A stretch of 64,000 nucleotides of DNA. It comes from JBEIQE01 sp040376705. Its GTDB lineage: Bacteria; Pseudomonadota; Alphaproteobacteria; UBA2400. The DNA lies in NCBI GenBank assembly GCA_040376705.1, contig JBEIQE010000001.1, positions 124,001 through 188,000 of the forward strand, in the 5' to 3' direction. Numbering within the stretch: position 1 is the stretch's first letter; every line of letters begins with the position of its first letter. Made by a program: the position numbers and the translations under genes. The notes under the pieces were generated by a model. It had not been told where the DNA came from. It searched no databases and saw only the letters and a program-made list of their open reading frames with translations. Shown here piece after piece: positions 1 to 8,194 of the stretch.

Positions 1-1
1 C

Positions 2-361
2 GATCTGGTTGAACGTAAGCCCGAGTTTATCCTATTCCTGATACTGGCTTATCCCATCATCTCGGCACTGCCGCAGGAGCTAGTGTTTTGTAATTTCTTC
101 TTCACACGCTATGCGCCGTTGTTTGGCAACGGGCGCTGGCTGGTTCTGGCCAGTGCCATTACCTTTGCCTATGCGCATGTGCTGTATATCAACCCGGTAG
201 CACCGCTGCTGAGCCTGTTTGGAGGGCTTATTTTTGCCCGCACTTATATGCAGCACCGCTCACTGGCATTGGTAACCCTCGAGCACGGGCTTTACGGCAA
301 TGCGCTGTTTCTCATCGGGCTGGGGCCTTATTTCTATAGTGGTGGCGTGCCGGCTAATTAG
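2..361 (+). CDS. CPBP-family intramembrane metalloprotease, C-terminal part
   Basis: The reading frame is open from the first bases of the window, so the gene starts upstream and only about 119 C-terminal residues are seen. They contain the three CPBP (CAAX protease/bacteriocin-processing) motifs: a glutamate-containing motif (PQELVF, then an FFF stretch), an FAYAH motif, and a LEHGLYGN motif. The family forms multi-helix membrane proteases related to Rce1. The first motif reads QELVFCN where EExxxR is usual, so one glutamate and the arginine look replaced, which makes activity uncertain. The last 8 bases overlap the convergent ceramidase-like gene. Confidence 0.75.
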   Translation, partial: DLVERKPEFILFLILAYPIISALPQELVFCNFFFTRYAPLFGNGRWLVLASAITFAYAHVLYINPVAPLLSLFGGLIFARTYMQHRSLALVTLEHGLYGNALFLIGLGPYFYSGGVPAN

Positions 362-965
362 TTTTGTCTTGTGCATATGCACGTACACACAGGTACAGCA
401 CGCCGGCATTCAGCATATGCCAGAAGTAATGCAGGCCGATGGGCAATACATCACACACCGTATTATCAAGCGAGCGGAAGGTGAGGGAGAGTGTAAATAC
501 CCCTGCCGCTAACAGCAGGTAATTAAACCCCGCCAGTTTGCGCCTGAGTACTGCGAACAGTAGCAGGAACATCAGCGCGGGCAGGTATCCCAGTGAGCCG
601 TTCAGCCAGTCAGATAGTAATTGCCCGCTTGCCACGATGCTACCGATAAAGCCAGCCATGGCCGCACCAAGCTTAAGCGGGGTAAAGCCCAGCGCATCGC
701 GCGCATAGGCAAATAGAAACACGAGCTGGAAAATCAAAATCGGGATTACATCCGCCAGCAGGGTGGCCGGCGTGGCAAAGGTATGAAACAGGCTGCTGCC
801 TATACCTATAAGTGTAATGAGGGTTATGAGAATGCGCGTGCTGCCCGCGTGCCTGTCGCGGCGCCACAAGGCATAAGCCGCTATGAAAAAGGCGAGGTTA
901 CTCAGCGCATTTAACGGCTCGGCCCATAGGCCCGCAGCCACCCGTTCGCAGTAGAGATCAATCAT
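354..965 (-). CDS. Ceramidase-like (CREST superfamily) membrane protein
   Basis: This 203-residue protein has about six or seven hydrophobic helices. Near the N-terminus it reads DLYCER, then AEPLNALSN. The middle has SSLFHTFAT and then ADVIPI, and the C-terminus has GLHYFWHMLNA. This arrangement of Ser-His, Asp and a C-terminal HxxxH pair is the metal-site pattern of alkaline ceramidases and the wider CREST hydrolase superfamily. The family's known role is amide hydrolysis in membrane lipids. The substrate here is unknown, and sphingolipids are only one possibility. The gene converges on the CPBP gene with an 8-base overlap. Its start, ATG at 963-965, faces the adhesin promoter region. Confidence 0.75.
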   Translation of the reverse strand: MIDLYCERVAAGLWAEPLNALSNLAFFIAAYALWRRDRHAGSTRILITLITLIGIGSSLFHTFATPATLLADVIPILIFQLVFLFAYARDALGFTPLKLGAAMAGFIGSIVASGQLLSDWLNGSLGYLPALMFLLLFAVLRRKLAGFNYLLLAAGVFTLSLTFRSLDNTVCDVLPIGLHYFWHMLNAGVLYLCVRAYAQDKTN

Positions 966-1144
966 GCTCCATCATCTCATGAATAGGCTCATCCCGCAAA
1001 ATGAAGAGCGCATTACTTAAAATACAAATTTATCTTGAGATTAATTTTTAGGACGGGGCTTTAAGCTCCCGATATTATCATTTGATATACTCTTGCCTGA
1101 TAAAGTTAACTTACATTAATTTTTCGAGGCTGCTTTTCAACCCT
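966..1144. promoter_or_regulatory. Divergent intergenic region between ceramidase-like gene and adhesin
   Basis: This 179-base AT-rich gap separates two divergently transcribed genes and should hold both promoters. No convincing -35/-10 pair stands out. There is only a weak purine stretch (cgagg, around 1124-1128) before the adhesin ATG. Confidence 0.35.
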
Positions 1145-4100
1145 ATGGCGCACAAGGTTTTATCACTCTTATCCACAGGCGCTGCCGCACACCCGCGCGC
1201 GCGAGTCAGGCTGCATGCTTGTCTTTTGGCAAGTGTTGCCAGCTTTGCGCTTACGTTACCTGCCTATGCTAATCCCGAAGGCGGTCAGGTCACCGCTGGT
1301 CAGGCCAGTATCACCGCAGGTGGTAATCGGGTTGATGTGCATCAGGGCAGTAACCGTGCGATTATTGATTGGCGCTCGTTTGATATCGCGCCCAACGAGA
1401 TCACCCAGTTCCACCAGCCTAGTGCCTCATCCGTCACGCTTAATCGTGTGAATGCACCAAACCCCTCCACCATCGCAGGCCAGCTTAAAGCTAATGGTAG
1501 TATTGTCCTCATCAACCCTAACGGTGTGTTCTTCACCGGTACGTCCCAGGTTGATGTAAACGGTATTGTGGCCACTACGGCAGATATCGGCAACGCCGAG
1601 TTCATGGCGGGGAGTACGCATTTCAATCGTGCAGGTAATCCTGCAGCATCAGTTATCAATGAAGGCACCATCAACGCGCGTGAAGCGGGCTTGGTGGGCC
1701 TGGTTGCACCGAATGTCGAGAATAGCGGCGTCATCAATGCCCGCCTTGGTCGTGTGGCCTTGGCCTCGGGCGATACAGCTACGGTTGATCTTTACGGCGA
1801 TGGTCTGGTGAGTGTAGCTGTAAGCGACGAGGTTAAAAACCAGCTGGTACGCAATACCGGTCGCATCAGTGCGGATGGTGGCACAGTTCAGATTACAGCT
1901 GCTGCAGGCCGTCAGGTGGTTGATAGCCTGATTGAGGTGAAGGGCGAGATCAGCGCACCAACCGTAGCGACCCGCCGTGGCCGTATTATTATTCAGGGCG
2001 AAACAACCCGTAGCGCCGCTCCCGCCACCGTGCTGGTGAGTGGGCAGGTAGCCGCCAAAGGTACCGAAGCTGGCGAAGAGGGCGGCCAGATCGACATTCT
2101 GGGCGATAACATTGGTATTCTCACTGGGGCGGTGGTTGATGCAAGCGGTGATGCCGCTGGCGGCAGTGTGCGCATTGGCGGCGACTACCAAGGCACAGGC
2201 GATACCCAGCGCGCGCAGAATACTATTGTGCAGGAAGATACACTGATAGATGTAAGTGCCACAGGTAACGGCAACGGTGGCCGCGCGATTATGTGGGCAG
2301 ATGAGCATGCGCTCTTCGCGGGCCGTATTCGTGCACGTGGCGGCAATGCTGGTGGTAATGGCGGTTTTGTCGAGACCTCGGGTAAGAACATTCTGAGTGC
2401 TACCGGCACGGTTGATGCCTATTCACCTTATGGTGCAGCAGGCCAGTGGTTGCTCGACCCCAACAACATTACCATTCAAACTACTGGTTCAAATACCAAT
2501 GTGACCGGTAGCCCTAATTTCACGACTACCAATAACTCGGCTATCGTTACAGTGGCCAGTATCCAGGCCACACTTAATGCTGGCACATCGGTGACCATTA
2601 CCACTGGTGCTGCAGGCAGTAACAGCCAGACAGGCGATATCACGGTTGCCAACAGCATTGTGAAGTCGGCTGGCGCTAACGCTAGCCTCACACTTATGGC
2701 GCACCGCAGTATTACCCTTAATACCGGCGTTTCCATTTCATCGACCAGCGGGCAGATGGATGTGGTGCTGAACGCCGATAGGGACGCCAATTCAACCGGT
2801 TCAATTGTGCTGACCTCCGGCAACAGTATTCTCAGTAATGGTGGTAACATTACCTTTGGTGGCGGGCTTAACCCCCTGACCACCGCAGCTGTTGGTTACT
2901 CAGGCTCGGTTACCGGTATTTCGCTCACCGGATCTACGCTTAACGCGGCAGGCGGTAACATCAGCCTTTACGGGCGCGGGTTTAACGGCACCACCAACAA
3001 CTATGGTGTTCTGCTGCAAACCGGTACCAGATTACTTACCACCGGTGCTGGTACCATTACCCTAAACGGTACGGGCGGTGGTGGTACCACTGGTAACCGT
3101 GGTGTTTACCTGACTTCTGCCAATACTGAAATTCGCAGCGAGAATGGCGCGATTACGCTTAGCGGGCAGGGCGGCGGCTCAAGCACCACTAATGAAGGTA
3201 TCGTGATCGGTGGCGGCGCATTTGTAAGTGCCACAGGTACAGGTACCATCAACCTTACAGGCCATGCTGCAGCTGGCACAGTACAGGGAATTCTGCTCAG
3301 CCAGACAGCTGCCTTTAACACCCTGCGCAGCGCTGGCGGCGATGTAAGCTTGCGCTCGAACCAGACAATCCAGCTCGCTAATGCGCACATCATGTCGTCG
3401 ACATTGCAGGCGTTCAATATTGTGCTGAATGCGGATATAGATGCCAATGCCTCCGGTCGCATTGCCCTCACTACCAGCAATCTGATGTCTTATGGTGGTA
3501 ACATCACCCTTGGTGGCGGTACTAATCCGCTTACTGGTAATGCGGTTGGTGTTGCGGGCGCGGTTGAGGGTATTAACCTCAATGCCTCTACGCTTGATGC
3601 AGCGGGTGGCAATATCAGTCTACGCGGTACGGGCCGTACGGTGGCTGCTGTCAGCAATTTTGGTGTGTTCATGCAGGCGGGTGCCAAGGCCCAAACCGTG
3701 GGCACCGGCACAGTCACGATTAACGGCACCGGCGGTGTGGGCACAAATACCAACTACGGTGTATACTTTACGGGCACCAATACAGCTGTAAGCACTGTAA
3801 ACGGAGCACTCACAATCAACGGTACAGGCCGTGGCACTGGCACGGGTAACTCTGGCTTCGTGATGGGCTCGGCGGCTACAGTACTGTCAAGCGGTGCAGG
3901 TGCTGTTACTATTACGGGCAGTAGCTCGGGTACAGGCACGACGGGTAATCGCGGTATTCATCTGCTTAGCACTAATACGGTTGTGGGGGCGGGCAGTGGT
4001 TCGCTTACACTAACTGGCACGGCTGGTGGTACGACCACGACCAATGAAGGTGTATATATTGAAACTGCTGCACGTATTAATGTAATGGGCGCTGCGCCGC

Positions 4101-7100
4101 TCACCCTTACGGGTCATGCGGCCGGTACTACGTTGCAGGGTATCTATTTCAATCAGGCCAGCCTGACTGATACCATCCGCACTAATGGCGGTAATGTAAG
4201 CCTGATCTCGAACACCACCATTCACCTGACTAACGCCAATATCATGTCGTTGGCAGCTGCGACCTATAATCTTACCTTTAATGCCGACCGCGATGGCAAT
4301 AACACTGGCCGTATTATCACCTCAGGTGGCAGCATCCTCACCTATGGCGGCAACATCACTATGGGTGGTGGATCTGATCCACTGCTGGGTAATGCTGTTG
4401 GCGTATCTGGCGCTATTGAGGGTATCAATATAAGCGGTACTAATATTAATGCAGCAGGCGGCAACATCAGCCTGCGTGGGCGCGGCTTTGCGGGCACTAC
4501 GAACAGCTTTGGCGTTATCGTGCAGGCAAATGGCAGGCTGCAAACAACCGGTGCTGGCAGCATTTATGCCAATGGTACCGGTGGCGTTGGTACTACGGGT
4601 AATCGTGGCTTTACGCTTACAGGTGCCTCAAGCTTCATCTCGGCGCAGAATGGCGATATTACGCTGGTCGGTCAGGGCAGTGGCAGTACCACCACCAACG
4701 AAGGTTTCTATATCTCTGGCAACGCTTACATTTCATCTACCGGCACTGGCGCAATCAACCTAACCGGCCATGCTGGTGGTACCACCGTACAGGGGGTATA
4801 TCTCAACCAATCGGCTGCAACGAATACTCTGCGCAGTGCTGGCGGCGCTGTTACACTTACGTCTAACCAGACGGTACATCTCTCAAATGCACATATCATG
4901 TCGCCCACGGCGCAGAGCTTTAATGTCGTACTCAATGCCGATAGAGATGCTAATGCCTCGGGTCGTATTGCGCTCTCGGCCAGTAACATCATCAGCAGCG
5001 GCGGTAGCATTACATTAGGCGGCGGTACCAACCCGCTGACTGGCTATGCAGTTGGCGTAGCTGGCGGTGTTGAAGGTATTTACATGAGCAACGCCAACGT
5101 AAGCGCAGGCGGGGGCAATGTAACACTTAATGGCCGCGGCCGTACGGTTGCCGGTGCCAATAACTTTGGTGTTTATATGCTGGCCGCAGCCAAGGCGCAA
5201 ACCGGTGGTGCAGGTAATGTCACCATCAATGGTATTGGTGGTACGGGTACAGCCACCAATTACGGCGTACATCTGACTGGTACCAGCACACTTGCAAGCG
5301 TGGCTAACGGCCTGCTCAGCATCAGCGGTACGGGCAATGGTAATGCGGCAACTAACTACGGCATTTGGGTTGCGGCTGGCGCCGTTACCAGCGCAACTGG
5401 CACAGGTGGTATTACCCTTACTGGACAGGGCTCAACCGCCGGCACCACTGGCAATCGCGGTATTTACTATTCTGGCACCAATACGCAGCTGGCAGCTGTT
5501 AGCGGTGGTGTAAATGTAACTGGCACAGGTGGCGGTAGCACAACGGGTAATGAGGGCTTCTATCTCGATACTGGCGCCATCATCAACCTCACAAGTACGG
5601 CTCCGCTCACGCTCACCGGTCAGGCTGGCGGGACCACCGTGCAGGGTATTTTCCTCACGCAGGCAGCAGCTACCAATACCATACGAAGTGCTGGCGGTAA
5701 TGTAACCCTGCGCTCGAACAAGACCATTCAGCTCAGCAATGCCCACATCATGGCACCCGGCGCACAGGCGTTTAATGTCGTGCTGAACAGCGATGTAGAT
5801 GCAAATAACTCGGGCCGTATAGCCCTGACCAATAGCAATATCCTCACCAATGGTGGCAATATTACGCTGGGTGGTGGCGCAAACCCGCTCACGGGTAATT
5901 CCGTTGGTGTGTCGGGCGCGGTTGAGGGCATCAATCTCAATAATAGCGATCTGAATGCAGCAGGCGGTAACATCAGCCTGCGCGGTACTGGTTTTGCGGG
6001 TACAACCAACAACTATGGTGTTCTGCTGCAGGCTGCTGCCAAGGCACAGACAAACGGTAACGGTACGGTTACTATTGTTGGGCAGGGCGGTGCGGGGACT
6101 TCGGGTAATCGCGGTGTATACCTCACAGGCGCCAATACACGTGCGACCACACAAAACGGCGCGTTGCTGGTCACTGGTACAGGTGCTGGTACCGGCACTG
6201 GTTATGGGATTGACCTTTCAATCAGCTCGGCGCTGTCATCTACCGGATCAGGTGCAATTACACTTAACGCCCGTGGCGGCGCGGGTGCGGATGGCTATTT
6301 CAGCAGCGGTGCTGCTCCCAACATTGGTGGCGTATCGCATACCGGTAATACTGTCATTAATACCAATAGTGCGACCTGGGCAGCGAGCATCATCCGCACT
6401 ACGGGGAATGTAACCTTCAGCCCGCTGGATGCCGCAACCACCGTTGGTGTTGCCGGTGGCGCGGGTACCTTGGGCGTAACGGCAGCAGTTCTTGGCACCA
6501 CCACAGCTGGCAGCATCACTATTGGCCGCACTGATGGCGCAGGGTTGATGACTGTAAATGCCCGTACATGGAGCGCGCCCGTCAGCCTGCTTAATGGCAC
6601 AGCCAATATTGCTATTAACGGTGCGCAGGTTATGGGCGCGCGCAGCTTCAGGGCACAAACCACTAGTGCAGCCGATATCGTTATAGGTGCGGGCGCTTCT
6701 ATCACCAGCACAGCGACTGGTACGGCGATTACGCTGGCAGCTGGCCGCAACTTCATTAACTCAGGCGGTGCTTCGGCCCTTACTGCTGCATCTGGCCGCT
6801 GGCTGGTTTTTTCAACCAATCCGGCCACGAATACGCTGGGTGGTATCACTTCGGACTTCCGCCGTTTCAGCTGCACCATCTCGGGTAGCTGCCCCAGTTT
6901 TGCCGCCAGTGGTAACGGCCTGCTGTACAGCTATACTCCGCTGCTTACCATCACGCCAAATGCCCTGGCCAATATCAACTATGGCGATGTCGCCCCCACG
7001 CTGACTGCCTATAACTATACCGCTTCTGGCTACCTCGGTGCCGACAGCGCTGCCGATAGTCTTAGCGGCACACTTAACGGCGCAACTAATTATACTCAGG

Positions 7101-8194
7101 GCAGTAATGTCGGCACCTATAGCCTCGATCATGCTGATTGCGAGCTTACCTCAACCCTCGGCTACGGCTTTACCTATGCCGATAATGCCTCAGCCTTGGT
7201 GGTTGATCCGCGCCTGATTACCGCAACGCTGCAAGACAAAACCATTACCTACGGTACGCTCACCCCAACGCTCGATAAAGACAACGCGGCAGATGTTGTA
7301 TGGGGGAACCTTTATGCCAGCGATACCGCCTCTATTACCGCCGCCAGCTTTACTTATGGCGGTGCCAGCCCTGCAACCGGTAATAACGCTGGCACCTATA
7401 CCTTGGGTCTGAGTGGTATTACCTCAAGCAACTATGTGCTTGGCACAGTCACCGATAGCAACCTGACTATTAACCCCTATACCCTTGCCGTAAGCGCTGA
7501 TGCAGCAGACAAGAACTATGGTGCTACCGATCCTGCACTTACCTACACTTATGGCGCATTGCAGAATGGCGATACGGCCAGCGTCTTCACAGGCGCACTT
7601 ACCCGCGCTGTTGGCGAGAACGTAGGCGGCTACGCGATTACCCAAGGCACACTGGATGCCGGCAGCAATTATACTATTAGCTTCACTGATGGCCTGTTCA
7701 GCATCAGTCCGTATATTCTGGCTGTTACGGCAAACGCAGCTGGCAAGGCCTTCCGCGCTGTTGATCCGGCATTAACCTACACTTACGGCGCACTGCAGAA
7801 TGGCGATGATGCAAGCGTATTCTCCGGCGCTCTCAGCCGCGCAGTCGGCGAGGCCAGCGGTACCTACCAGATCAATATCGGCACTCTTACTGCCGGTAGT
7901 AACTATATCATCAATTATACCAGCGATCTTTTCACCATCGCCAAGGGTGCCAGCTTGCCGGGCACAGTAAGCCAGGGCGTGCAGCCTCCGTTCAATACGC
8001 TGGGCCGTACGTCAGAAAGCAGTGTATTGGCTGCGCTTGAGCCGATGGCGATTGAGCTTGGTCAGGGGCTGGCTATCGGTCAGGTCGAAGCGTCGATCAT
8101 GCCCGGTGCAGGTGATGCCGAAGGTGACGCTAACGGCGAGAACGACGAAGGCTGCAGCACTAATGAAGCTAGCCAGTCGGAGAGCGACTGCTAA
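1145..8194 (+). CDS. Two-partner secretion exoprotein (TpsA), FHA/HMW-like giant adhesin
   Basis: This 2349-residue surface protein is predicted to be exported through the TpsB transporter encoded opposite it. The ATG at 1145 was chosen because it directly precedes a long basic signal peptide ending near LPAYA. The TPS secretion domain follows at about residues 45-300 and carries the hallmark INPNGVFF. A long beta-helical region spans nucleotides about 2480-6300. It is built of Gly/Thr/Asn-rich repeats whose anchor motif (GGNIT.GGG..PL) recurs at 2840, 3494, 4346, 5000 and 5852. Four MBG/YDG-type modules (TYGALQNGD and similar) occupy about 6940-7945. The tail is acidic and ends with Cys2337 and Cys2349, a pair like the one that anchors HMW1. 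Role as adhesin is inferred from the family. No ligand can be predicted. The stop codon directly abuts that of the convergent tpsB. Confidence 0.9.
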   Translation: MAHKVLSLLSTGAAAHPRARVRLHACLLASVASFALTLPAYANPEGGQVTAGQASITAGGNRVDVHQGSNRAIIDWRSFDIAPNEITQFHQPSASSVTLNRVNAPNPSTIAGQLKANGSIVLINPNGVFFTGTSQVDVNGIVATTADIGNAEFMAGSTHFNRAGNPAASVINEGTINAREAGLVGLVAPNVENSGVINARLGRVALASGDTATVDLYGDGLVSVAVSDEVKNQLVRNTGRISADGGTVQITAAAGRQVVDSLIEVKGEISAPTVATRRGRIIIQGETTRSAAPATVLVSGQVAAKGTEAGEEGGQIDILGDNIGILTGAVVDASGDAAGGSVRIGGDYQGTGDTQRAQNTIVQEDTLIDVSATGNGNGGRAIMWADEHALFAGRIRARGGNAGGNGGFVETSGKNILSATGTVDAYSPYGAAGQWLLDPNNITIQTTGSNTNVTGSPNFTTTNNSAIVTVASIQATLNAGTSVTITTGAAGSNSQTGDITVANSIVKSAGANASLTLMAHRSITLNTGVSISSTSGQMDVVLNADRDANSTGSIVLTSGNSILSNGGNITFGGGLNPLTTAAVGYSGSVTGISLTGSTLNAAGGNISLYGRGFNGTTNNYGVLLQTGTRLLTTGAGTITLNGTGGGGTTGNRGVYLTSANTEIRSENGAITLSGQGGGSSTTNEGIVIGGGAFVSATGTGTINLTGHAAAGTVQGILLSQTAAFNTLRSAGGDVSLRSNQTIQLANAHIMSSTLQAFNIVLNADIDANASGRIALTTSNLMSYGGNITLGGGTNPLTGNAVGVAGAVEGINLNASTLDAAGGNISLRGTGRTVAAVSNFGVFMQAGAKAQTVGTGTVTINGTGGVGTNTNYGVYFTGTNTAVSTVNGALTINGTGRGTGTGNSGFVMGSAATVLSSGAGAVTITGSSSGTGTTGNRGIHLLSTNTVVGAGSGSLTLTGTAGGTTTTNEGVYIETAARINVMGAAPLTLTGHAAGTTLQGIYFNQASLTDTIRTNGGNVSLISNTTIHLTNANIMSLAAATYNLTFNADRDGNNTGRIITSGGSILTYGGNITMGGGSDPLLGNAVGVSGAIEGINISGTNINAAGGNISLRGRGFAGTTNSFGVIVQANGRLQTTGAGSIYANGTGGVGTTGNRGFTLTGASSFISAQNGDITLVGQGSGSTTTNEGFYISGNAYISSTGTGAINLTGHAGGTTVQGVYLNQSAATNTLRSAGGAVTLTSNQTVHLSNAHIMSPTAQSFNVVLNADRDANASGRIALSASNIISSGGSITLGGGTNPLTGYAVGVAGGVEGIYMSNANVSAGGGNVTLNGRGRTVAGANNFGVYMLAAAKAQTGGAGNVTINGIGGTGTATNYGVHLTGTSTLASVANGLLSISGTGNGNAATNYGIWVAAGAVTSATGTGGITLTGQGSTAGTTGNRGIYYSGTNTQLAAVSGGVNVTGTGGGSTTGNEGFYLDTGAIINLTSTAPLTLTGQAGGTTVQGIFLTQAAATNTIRSAGGNVTLRSNKTIQLSNAHIMAPGAQAFNVVLNSDVDANNSGRIALTNSNILTNGGNITLGGGANPLTGNSVGVSGAVEGINLNNSDLNAAGGNISLRGTGFAGTTNNYGVLLQAAAKAQTNGNGTVTIVGQGGAGTSGNRGVYLTGANTRATTQNGALLVTGTGAGTGTGYGIDLSISSALSSTGSGAITLNARGGAGADGYFSSGAAPNIGGVSHTGNTVINTNSATWAASIIRTTGNVTFSPLDAATTVGVAGGAGTLGVTAAVLGTTTAGSITIGRTDGAGLMTVNARTWSAPVSLLNGTANIAINGAQVMGARSFRAQTTSAADIVIGAGASITSTATGTAITLAAGRNFINSGGASALTAASGRWLVFSTNPATNTLGGITSDFRRFSCTISGSCPSFAASGNGLLYSYTPLLTITPNALANINYGDVAPTLTAYNYTASGYLGADSAADSLSGTLNGATNYTQGSNVGTYSLDHADCELTSTLGYGFTYADNASALVVDPRLITATLQDKTITYGTLTPTLDKDNAADVVWGNLYASDTASITAASFTYGGASPATGNNAGTYTLGLSGITSSNYVLGTVTDSNLTINPYTLAVSADAADKNYGATDPALTYTYGALQNGDTASVFTGALTRAVGENVGGYAITQGTLDAGSNYTISFTDGLFSISPYILAVTANAAGKAFRAVDPALTYTYGALQNGDDASVFSGALSRAVGEASGTYQINIGTLTAGSNYIINYTSDLFTIAKGASLPGTVSQGVQPPFNTLGRTSESSVLAALEPMAIELGQGLAIGQVEASIMPGAGDAEGDANGENDEGCSTNEASQSESDC
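2840..6290 (+). repeat. Higher-order tandem repeat inside the adhesin gene (1506-base period)
   Basis: The codons for the anchor motif GG(N/S)IT begin at 2840, 3494, 4346, 5000 and 5852. The spacings are 654, 852, 654 and 852 bases, so the true period is 1506 bases (502 codons). It is made of two unequal half-units of 218 and 284 residues. The first super-repeat covers 2840-4345 and the second 4346-5851. A fifth, incomplete unit fades out near 6290. Spacing is conserved to the base although the codons have diverged. Confidence 0.85.

Noticed and set aside
1649..6154. Long open frames on the minus strand opposite the adhesin (for example 1649-2308 and 5432-6154)
   Set aside because: They lie in antisense to a clear repetitive coding gene, are Thr/Cys-rich mirror translations of the repeats, and lack ribosome sites.
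2840..6290. Possible CRISPR-like or satellite array
   Set aside because: The periodicity is in frame, encodes beta-helix repeats, and has a unit of 1506 bases rather than short repeats and spacers.
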